10,774 nt of DNA, from positions 1 to 10,774 of the forward strand of contig WRJY01000278.1 in the NCBI GenBank assembly GCA_009778355.1, written 5' to 3'. The translations under genes were made by a program, and so were the position numbers. Under the pieces are notes generated by a model. It did no database searches, was not told the DNA's origin, and was given only the letters and a program-made list of their open reading frames with translations. This DNA comes from Desulfovibrionaceae bacterium. Its GTDB lineage: Bacteria; Pseudomonadota; Gammaproteobacteria; Burkholderiales; Burkholderiaceae_C. Within the stretch, counting starts at the first letter, position 1. Every line of letters begins with the position of its first letter. Shown piece by piece: positions 1 through 5,315 of the stretch.

Positions 1-31
1 CCGGTGGTGCCGCCGCTGGCCCCCACCCCAG

Positions 32-52
32 CCCTCCCCCAACGGGGGAGGG
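32..52. repeat. Perfect 9-bp hairpin in the upstream intergenic region
   Basis: CCCTCCCCC (32-40) and GGGGGAGGG (44-52) are perfect reverse complements around an AAC loop. No run of T follows, so a standard intrinsic terminator is not supported. C-rich/G-rich hairpins of this type are common between genes in GC-rich betaproteobacteria, and I read it as a dispersed intergenic repeat. It could also act as a 3' end stabiliser for a gene that ends before the window. Confidence 0.55.
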
Positions 53-103
53 AGAAACAGCCGCGCCCTTTCGCGATAAGCGCCCGGTGCGGGGAGGTGG
101 CGA

Positions 104-132
104 TTCCGATGCTGGGCGCGCCGCGCTACGAT
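104..132 (+). promoter_or_regulatory. Weak candidate sigma-70 promoter ahead of the acyl-CoA synthetase
   Basis: TTCCGA (104-109) and TACGAT (127-132) are separated by 17 bases and match the -35 and -10 consensus only partly. A transcript starting near 139 would have a leader of about 33 bases before the ATG. In this GC-rich sequence such matches arise by chance, and read-through from an upstream liu gene is an equally good explanation. Confidence 0.2.
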
Positions 133-156
133 AGGCGGTTTTCACGACTCCCCCTG

Positions 157-163
157 AAGGAGA
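157..163 (+). promoter_or_regulatory. Ribosome binding site of the acyl-CoA synthetase gene
   Basis: AAGGAGA is a near-consensus Shine-Dalgarno sequence, with the GGAG core ending about 10 bases before the ATG at 173. It is the strongest ribosome binding site in the window and fixes the start of this gene. Confidence 0.75.
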
Positions 164-172
164 CAACCTGAA

Positions 173-1855
173 ATGAATGCCGAACCGTCCGCGAGTTATG
201 CGCGTGGCCGCACTGACGTGCCACTGATCGAGCAGACCATTGGCGATTTTTTCGACGGCATGGCCGCGCGCCAACCGGACGCGCTGGCGCTGGTCAGCCG
301 CCACGAGGGCCGCCGCTTGAGCTACAGCGAGTTGCAAGCCGAGGCCACCCGCCTGGCCAGCGCGCTGCTGCGCGCGGGGCTGAAGCCGGGCGAGCGGGTG
401 GGCATCTGGTCGCACAACAACGTGCCTTGGGTGCTGATGCAGATCGCCACCGCCAAGGCGGGACTGATTCTGGTGAACATCAATCCGGCCTACCGCACGG
501 CGGAGCTGGAGTACGCGCTGAACAAGGTGGACTGCAAGGCGCTGGTGACGATGCCGCGCTTCAAGACCAGCGAGTACCTGGCGATGCTGCGCGAGCTGGG
601 CGCGGCCAGGCTGCCGGGGCTGAAGGCCGTGTGGTGGATCGACCGCGCCGGCGACGCCGACGAAGCCGCGCTGGACATTCCGCTGGCGCGCTTTTCGAGC
701 CTGCTGGCAACGGGCGACGCGCAGGACGGGCGCGTGGCCCAGGTGCAGCGCCTGTTGCACGCCACCGACCCGATCAACATCCAGTTCACCAGCGGCACCA
801 CGGGGTTCCCGAAGGGGGCGACGCTGACGCACCGCAATATTCTGAACAACGGTTTTTTCATCGGCGAGTGCATGAAGCTCACCTCCGCCGACCGGTTGTG
901 CATTCCGGTGCCGCTGTACCACTGCTTCGGCATGGTGCTGGGCAATCTGGCGTGCCTGACGCACGGCAGCGCCATTGTTTACCCGAATGACGGGTTCGAC
1001 CCGCTGCTGACGATGGAAGCGGTGCAGGCCGAAAAGTGCACCGGCCTGCACGGCGTGCCGACGATGTTCATCGCCGAGCTGGATCACCCGCGTTTTGCCG
1101 AGTTCGATTTTTCCACGCTGCGCACCGGCATCATGGCGGGCGCGTCGTGCCCGATCGAGGTGATGCGCCGCATCGTGGAGCGCATGAACCTGTCGCAGAT
1201 GACCATTGCCTACGGCATGACGGAGACCAGCCCGGTCAGTTGCCAGAGCAGCACCGAGACGCCGCTGGAAAAGCGCGTGTCCACGGTGGGTACGGTGCAG
1301 CCGCATCTGGAGGTGAAGATCATCAACCCCGAAAACGGCGCCACCGCGCCACGCGGCGAGCGGGGCGAGTTGTGCACGCGCGGCTATTCGGTGATGCACG
1401 GCTACTGGGGCGACGAGGCGCGCACGCGCGAGACCATCGACGCCGAGGGCTGGATGCACACGGGCGATCTGGCGACGATGGACGCCGAGGGCTACGTCAA
1501 CATCGTGGGCCGCATCAAGGACATGGTGATTCGCGGCGGCGAGAACGTTTACCCGCGCGAGGTGGAGGAGTTCCTCTACCGCCACCCCAAGGTGCAGGAC
1601 GTGCAGGTGGTGGGCGTGCCGGACAGCCGCTTCGGCGAGGAGTTGTGCGCCTGGATCATCGTCAAGCCCGGCCAGGAGTTGACCGAGGACGATGTGCGCG
1701 CCTTCTGCAAGGGCCAGATCGCGCATTACAAAGTGCCCAGGTACATGCGCTTCGTCGATGCCTTCCCGATGACGGTGACGGGCAAAATCCAGAAGTTCAG
1801 GATCCGCGAGCTGATGAAGGAAGAGCTTGGGATTGCCGAGGAAAAAACGGCTTGA
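173..1855 (+). CDS. AMP-forming acyl-CoA synthetase (AMP-binding family)
   Basis: This 560-residue cytoplasmic enzyme should activate a carboxylic acid to its acyl-CoA through an acyl-adenylate. The ANL-superfamily motifs are all present and in order: the phosphate-binding loop TSGTTGFPKG at residues 206-215, YGMTET at 347-352, the WMHTGDL motif at 427-433, the hinge GRIKD at 446-450, and the C-terminal TGKIQK with the catalytic lysine K538. The length is full for the family. The start follows a strong AAGGAGA site. It precedes liuB by 250 bases, and acyl-CoA synthetases of this type are commonly found in leucine/isovalerate clusters of Burkholderiales, so isovalerate or another short or medium-chain acid is a plausible substrate. 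The substrate is inferred from context only and cannot be read from the sequence. Confidence 0.93.
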   Translation: MNAEPSASYARGRTDVPLIEQTIGDFFDGMAARQPDALALVSRHEGRRLSYSELQAEATRLASALLRAGLKPGERVGIWSHNNVPWVLMQIATAKAGLILVNINPAYRTAELEYALNKVDCKALVTMPRFKTSEYLAMLRELGAARLPGLKAVWWIDRAGDADEAALDIPLARFSSLLATGDAQDGRVAQVQRLLHATDPINIQFTSGTTGFPKGATLTHRNILNNGFFIGECMKLTSADRLCIPVPLYHCFGMVLGNLACLTHGSAIVYPNDGFDPLLTMEAVQAEKCTGLHGVPTMFIAELDHPRFAEFDFSTLRTGIMAGASCPIEVMRRIVERMNLSQMTIAYGMTETSPVSCQSSTETPLEKRVSTVGTVQPHLEVKIINPENGATAPRGERGELCTRGYSVMHGYWGDEARTRETIDAEGWMHTGDLATMDAEGYVNIVGRIKDMVIRGGENVYPREVEEFLYRHPKVQDVQVVGVPDSRFGEELCAWIIVKPGQELTEDDVRAFCKGQIAHYKVPRYMRFVDAFPMTVTGKIQKFRIRELMKEELGIAEEKTA

Positions 1856-1893
1856 AATGGGACGCCCCCAGGTTCCACTTGCTGGGCAATGTT

Positions 1894-1976
1894 GCGCCTC
1901 CCCCCTGGGAGGGAGCGCAGCCACTGGCCGGAGGAACCCCGGCCGCGGCTGTTCCAAGCCGGCCTGCTCCGCGGCC
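1894..1976. repeat. Cluster of inverted repeats between the synthetase and liuB
   Basis: Three overlapping inverted repeats can be read by eye. CCTCCC (1897-1902) pairs with GGGAGG (1907-1912) and is flanked by GCGC at 1894-1897. GGCCGG (1926-1931) pairs with CCGGCC (1939-1944). GGCCGCGG (1941-1948) pairs with CCGCGGCC (1969-1976). The stretch has no convincing ORF of its own and reads as degenerate dispersed repeat material. No T-run follows any stem, so termination is not established. Confidence 0.45.
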
Positions 1977-2040
1977 TTTCGTCTCTTTCATGCGCCGCAA
2001 TCAAGCAAAGCGCGGCGGAACAACTGAAATGAAACCGTCT

Positions 2041-2067
2041 TGCGGCGCTGGGCCAGCCAGCGCCGCA
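2041..2067 (+). repeat. Perfect 11-bp hairpin in the liuB leader
   Basis: TGCGGCGCTGG (2041-2051) and CCAGCGCCGCA (2057-2067) form an uninterrupted 11-bp stem with a 5-base loop, GCCAG. It ends 38 bases before the liuB start codon and about 27 bases before its ribosome binding site. The bases after it (TACAAACAG) are not T-rich, so it is unlikely to be a plain intrinsic terminator. It could be an mRNA processing or stabilising element, or simply a repeat. Confidence 0.6.
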
Positions 2068-2094
2068 TACAAACAGCCCAAGTAAACACACGAC

Positions 2095-2099
2095 AAAGG
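2095..2099 (+). promoter_or_regulatory. Ribosome binding site that decides the liuB start
   Basis: AAAGG lies 6 bases before the ATG at 2106. It supports that codon over the in-frame upstream ATG at 2040, which would add 22 residues encoded by the hairpin region. Confidence 0.55.
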
Positions 2100-2105
2100 T
2101 CAGAC

Positions 2106-3713
2106 ATGCCCGTCATTCAGAGCAAGCTCAACGCCCGTTCGGCGGATTTCCAGGCCAACGCCGAGGCCATGCGCCGGCTGGTCGATGACCTGACGGCGCG
2201 GGTGCGGCAGGTGGGCCAGGGCGGCGGCGAGGCCGCGCGCCAAAAGCACGTGGGCCGCGGCAAGCTGCTGCCGCGCGTGCGGGTGCAGATGCTGCTCGAC
2301 CCCGGCACGCCGTTTCTCGAAGTGGCGCCGCTGGCCGCGCTGAACATGTACGGCAACGACGCGCCGGGCGCCGGCATCGTGGCCGGCATTGGCCGCGTGG
2401 CCGGCGTGGACTGCATGATCGTGTGCAACGACGCCACGGTCAAGGGCGGCACCTATTACCCGATGACCGTCAAGAAACACCTGCGCGCGCAGGAAATCGC
2501 CGAGCAAAACCGCCTGCCGTGCATCTACCTGGTCGATTCGGGCGGGGCCAACTTGCCCAACCAGGACGAGGTGTTCCCCGACCGCGATCACTTTGGCCGC
2601 ATCTTCTACAACCAGGCCAACATGAGCGCGCAGGGCATCGCCCAGATCGCGGTGGTGATGGGCAGTTGCACCGCCGGCGGCGCTTATGTGCCGGCGATGA
2701 GCGACGAGACCATCATCGTCAAGAACCAGGGCACCATCTTTCTGGGCGGCCCGCCGCTGGTCAAGGCCGCCACCGGCGAAGTGGTGAGCGCCGAAGACCT
2801 GGGCGGCGGCGACGTGCACACGCGCCTGTCGGGCGTGGCCGACCATCTGGCGCAAAACGACATGCACGCGCTGGCGCTGGCGCGCGAGGCGCTGGCGCGG
2901 GTCAACCACAAAAAGACCTACTGCGGCGACCTGCAAGCGCCCGTGCCGCCGCGCCACGCCGCCGAGGAGCTGTACGGGGTGATTCCCGCCGACACGCGCA
3001 AGCCGTTCGACGTGCGCGAGATCATCGCCCGCATCGTGGACGACAGCGACCTGCACGAGTTCAAGGCCCGTTACGGCGCCACGCTGGTGTGCGGCTTCGC
3101 GCGCATCGAGGGGATGCCGGTGGGCATCGTCGCCAACAACGGCATTTTGTTTTCGGAGTCCGCGCAAAAGGGCGCGCATTTCATCGAGCTGTGCTGCCAG
3201 CGCAAGGTGCCGCTGGTGTTCTTGCAGAACATCACCGGCTTCATGGTCGGGCGCAAGTACGAGAACGAAGGCATCGCGCGCCACGGCGCCAAGATGGTGA
3301 CGGCGGTGGCCACGGCCAACGTGCCCAAGTTCACCGTCATCATCGGCGGCAGCTTCGGCGCGGGCAACTACGGCATGTGCGGGCGCGCGTACTCGCCGCG
3401 CTTTTTGTGGATGTGGCCCAACGCGCGCATCAGCGTGATGGGCGGCGAGCAAGCCGCCAGCGTGCTGGCCACCGTCAAGCGCGACGGCATCGAGGCCAAG
3501 GGCGGCCAGTGGAGCGCCGAGGAAGAGGCCGCCTTCAAGGCGCCGATCAAGGCGCAATACGAAGAGCAGGGCCACCCCTACTACGCCACCGCGCGGCTGT
3601 GGGACGACGGCATCATCGACCCCGCCGATACCCGCCGCGTGCTGGCGCTGGGCCTGTCGGCGGCGCAGAACGCGCCGGTGCCCGAGGTCAAGTTCGGCGT
3701 GTTCAGGATGTAA
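2106..3713 (+). CDS. liuB: Methylcrotonyl-CoA carboxylase, carboxyltransferase (beta) subunit
   Basis: This 535-residue protein should transfer CO2 from carboxybiotin on LiuD to 3-methylcrotonyl-CoA, giving 3-methylglutaconyl-CoA in leucine breakdown. It has the two crotonase-fold halves of biotin-dependent carboxyltransferases. In the N half, GSCTAGGAYVPAMSDE begins at residue 186 and is followed by FLGGPPLVKAATGE. In the C half, ANNGILFSESAQKGAHF begins at 343, NITGFMVG at 375 and GGSFGAGNYGMCGRAY at 414. The length and the ESAQKGAHF signature fit the methylcrotonyl rather than the propionyl or acetyl subfamily. The ATG at 2106 is chosen from its ribosome binding site and from the MPVIQSKLN beginning typical of the family. 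The stop is followed after 39 bases by vapB, not by the expected liuC. Confidence 0.96.
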   Translation: MPVIQSKLNARSADFQANAEAMRRLVDDLTARVRQVGQGGGEAARQKHVGRGKLLPRVRVQMLLDPGTPFLEVAPLAALNMYGNDAPGAGIVAGIGRVAGVDCMIVCNDATVKGGTYYPMTVKKHLRAQEIAEQNRLPCIYLVDSGGANLPNQDEVFPDRDHFGRIFYNQANMSAQGIAQIAVVMGSCTAGGAYVPAMSDETIIVKNQGTIFLGGPPLVKAATGEVVSAEDLGGGDVHTRLSGVADHLAQNDMHALALAREALARVNHKKTYCGDLQAPVPPRHAAEELYGVIPADTRKPFDVREIIARIVDDSDLHEFKARYGATLVCGFARIEGMPVGIVANNGILFSESAQKGAHFIELCCQRKVPLVFLQNITGFMVGRKYENEGIARHGAKMVTAVATANVPKFTVIIGGSFGAGNYGMCGRAYSPRFLWMWPNARISVMGGEQAASVLATVKRDGIEAKGGQWSAEEEAAFKAPIKAQYEEQGHPYYATARLWDDGIIDPADTRRVLALGLSAAQNAPVPEVKFGVFRM

Positions 3714-3720
3714 GATGGAC

Positions 3721-3752
3721 GATGTGTATAAATTCTCAACTCAATACATATC
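3721..3752 (+). promoter_or_regulatory. Candidate vapBC operator and promoter (imperfect palindrome)
   Basis: GATGTGTAT (3721-3729) and ATACATATC (3744-3752) are reverse complements except at one position and are separated by 14 A/T-rich bases. The element fills almost all of the 39-base gap after liuB and ends on the base before the vapB ATG. A TATAAA at 3727-3732 could be a -10 box, although no good -35 is visible. VapB and VapBC complexes usually repress their own promoter by binding such palindromes, so autoregulation is a reasonable inference. No Shine-Dalgarno sequence precedes vapB. Confidence 0.5.
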
Positions 3753-4049
3753 ATGCGCACCAATATCGACATTGACGACCAATTGCTGGCCCAGGCCATG
3801 CGCGCCGGGCCGTATTCCACCAAGAAGGCAACCGTGGACGCGGGCCTGCGCCTGCTGGCGCAGCAGGCGGCGTACCGTGAGGTACTCAAGTGGGAAGGAA
3901 AATTGAAGTGGGAAGGCGACGAATCCATTGACTGGACGCAGCCCGCCCCGGACGAGATGGATGAACGCGGCAAGCCGGCGGCGACGCGGCAGCCGCGCCC
4001 CCGCCATGAAGCCAAGCGCGCCCGGCGCAAGGCGGCGGTTACGGCGTAA
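3753..4049 (+). CDS. vapB: VapB-type antitoxin
   Basis: This 98-residue protein opens with MRTNIDIDDQLLAQAM followed by the helical segment TKKATVDAGLRLLAQQ. That is the DNA-binding beginning of the VapB family whose members usually carry a GKLKWEGD motif, seen here at 49-56. It should bind and neutralise the VapC encoded 18 bases downstream and repress the operon. Members of this family are usually about 60-75 residues long. This one continues for about 38 more residues, rich in Arg, Lys and Pro, from roughly residue 61. It also shows a short internal duplication, KWEG at 46-49 and again at 52-55, from the 11-base repeat AAGTGGGAAGG at 3888 and 3906. No ribosome binding site is evident, so initiation may be leaderless or coupled to liuB. 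Confidence 0.85.
   Translation: MRTNIDIDDQLLAQAMRAGPYSTKKATVDAGLRLLAQQAAYREVLKWEGKLKWEGDESIDWTQPAPDEMDERGKPAATRQPRPRHEAKRARRKAAVTA
3888..3916 (+). repeat. 11-base direct repeat inside vapB
   Basis: AAGTGGGAAGG occurs at 3888-3898 and again at 3906-3916, an 18-base period. It produces the tandem KWEG in the antitoxin at the point where the toxin-binding region usually begins. Confidence 0.7.
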
Positions 4050-4067
4050 AGACGAGAGCGATACGCC

Positions 4068-4469
4068 ATGCTCGTTGTTGATTCCAGCGTCTGGATCGAC
4101 TTCTTCAATGCCCGCGAATCGGCGGCGCGCAACGAGTTGCGCCGTCTGCTGGACGGCGGTCGCATCCGCCTGGTCGTGCCCGATCTGGTGCTCTACGAAG
4201 TGCTGCGCGGCTTTCGCCACGAACGCGCCATGCGCCAAGCGCGCCAGTTGCTGCAAACCTTCAGCGTGGAACCGTGTGGCAGCCAAGCCGTGGCGCTGGC
4301 CGCCGCCGAGCATTACCGCCATTTGCGCGCGCTCGGCATCACCGTGCGCAGCGCCATCGACGTGATGATTGCCGCCTTCTGCATCGAGCGCGATTACCTG
4401 CTGCTGCACAACGATCGCGACTATGACGCCCTGGCCGCGCACTGCGGCCTGCGCGTATGGAACAACTGA
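4068..4469 (+). CDS. vapC: VapC-type PIN-domain ribonuclease toxin
   Basis: This 133-residue PIN-domain protein should be a Mg-dependent endoribonuclease that blocks translation when freed from VapB. The four acidic positions expected of an active PIN site are present: D5 in VVDSSVWIDFF, E44 in LYEVLRGF, D98 in SAIDVMIAAF and D116 in LLHNDRDYD. The length is normal and no lesion is seen, so the toxin looks intact. It follows vapB by 18 bases in the same direction, the usual antitoxin-toxin order. The RNA target cannot be told from sequence. The 18 bases from its stop to the liuC ATG contain no clear ribosome binding site, so downstream liu translation may depend on reading through this module. 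Confidence 0.92.
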   Translation: MLVVDSSVWIDFFNARESAARNELRRLLDGGRIRLVVPDLVLYEVLRGFRHERAMRQARQLLQTFSVEPCGSQAVALAAAEHYRHLRALGITVRSAIDVMIAAFCIERDYLLLHNDRDYDALAAHCGLRVWNN

Positions 4470-4487
4470 TATTTGATTGACAAGTCC

Positions 4488-5276
4488 ATGACCGACTACA
4501 CCGCCCTCACCGTCGAAACCAGCGGCCCCGTGGCCCGCATCACCCTGAACCGGCCCGACACCCGCAATGCGTTCGACGACATCGTCATCGGCGAACTGGC
4601 CGCCGCCTTCGCGCAGGCCGCTGCCGCGCCGCAGGCGCGCGTCATCGTGCTGGCAGCCAACGGGCCGGCTTTTTGCGCTGGCGCCAACTTGAACTGGATG
4701 CGCCGCGCTGCCGATTTCACGCGCGAGCAGAACATTGCCGACGCGGGCGGCCTGGCCGCCATGCTGCGCGCCATCCACGACTGCCCCAAGCCGGTGATCG
4801 CGCGCGTGCAGGGCGACGTGTATGCGGGCGGCATGGGCTTGGCGGCCGCCTGCGACATCGCGGTGAGCGTGGACACCGCCTGGTACTGCCTGAGCGAAGT
4901 AAAAATCGGCCTGATTCCCGCCACCATCAGCCCCTACGTGCTGCGCGCAATGGGCGCGCGCGCGGCGCAGCGCTACTTTTTGACGGGCGAGCGGTTCACC
5001 GCCGCCGAGGCGCTGCGCATCGGCTTTGTGCACGAGGTGGTGGCCGCCGATGCGCTCGACGCCAAGGTGGCCGACATCGTCAAGGCGCTGACCAGCGCCA
5101 GCCCGGCGGCGGTGCGCGCCTGCAAGCAGTTGGTCGCCGACGTGGCGGGCCAGGACATCGACGACGCGCTGATCGCCAAAACAGTACAGGGCATTGCCGA
5201 CATCCGCGCCAGCGCGGAAGGCCGCGAGGGCGTGCGCGCCTTCCTCGAAAAACGCAAGCCTTCCTGGTTGGCATGA
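4488..5276 (+). CDS. liuC: Methylglutaconyl-CoA hydratase (enoyl-CoA hydratase family)
   Basis: This 262-residue crotonase-fold enzyme should hydrate 3-methylglutaconyl-CoA to HMG-CoA. The oxyanion-hole segments are present: FCAGANLNWM at residues 62-71 and YAGGMGLAAACDIAV from 112. They are followed by CLSEVKIGLIPATISPYV with the catalytic-type glutamate E137. The SEVKIGL-P-ISP pattern fits LiuC-type hydratases better than general fatty-acid hydratases. The ATG at 4488 gives the expected MTDYTALTVE beginning. The TTG at 4473 would add only five residues just after the vapC stop and is less likely. Its stop is 39 bases before liuD, the normal close spacing of this pathway, whereas its upstream partner liuB is separated from it by vapBC. 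Confidence 0.93.
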   Translation: MTDYTALTVETSGPVARITLNRPDTRNAFDDIVIGELAAAFAQAAAAPQARVIVLAANGPAFCAGANLNWMRRAADFTREQNIADAGGLAAMLRAIHDCPKPVIARVQGDVYAGGMGLAAACDIAVSVDTAWYCLSEVKIGLIPATISPYVLRAMGARAAQRYFLTGERFTAAEALRIGFVHEVVAADALDAKVADIVKALTSASPAAVRACKQLVADVAGQDIDDALIAKTVQGIADIRASAEGREGVRAFLEKRKPSWLA

Positions 5277-5315
5277 AGGCCAGCCGCCGGAACAATCCTT
5301 TTGGAAACGCACCCA

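Noticed and set aside
1827..2027. Small + strand frame of 66 codons between the synthetase and liuB, and its - strand counterpart
   Set aside because: It overlaps the end of the synthetase and runs through inverted repeats, has no ribosome binding site, and its product has no recognisable feature.
2040..2105. Upstream ATG at 2040 as the liuB start
   Set aside because: The 22 added residues come from the perfect hairpin region and do not resemble the family N terminus. AAAGG is correctly placed for the ATG at 2106.
2100..3575. A 491-residue open frame on the - strand opposite liuB
   Set aside because: It lies opposite a full, well-conserved carboxyltransferase gene, has compositionally biased sequence and shows no ribosome binding site or domain.
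2423..3775. A long second + strand frame inside liuB (and similar ones inside the synthetase, liuD and liuE)
   Set aside because: Each overlaps a real gene completely in another frame and encodes an Arg/Gly/Ala/His-rich product without motifs, the usual result of GC-rich third positions.
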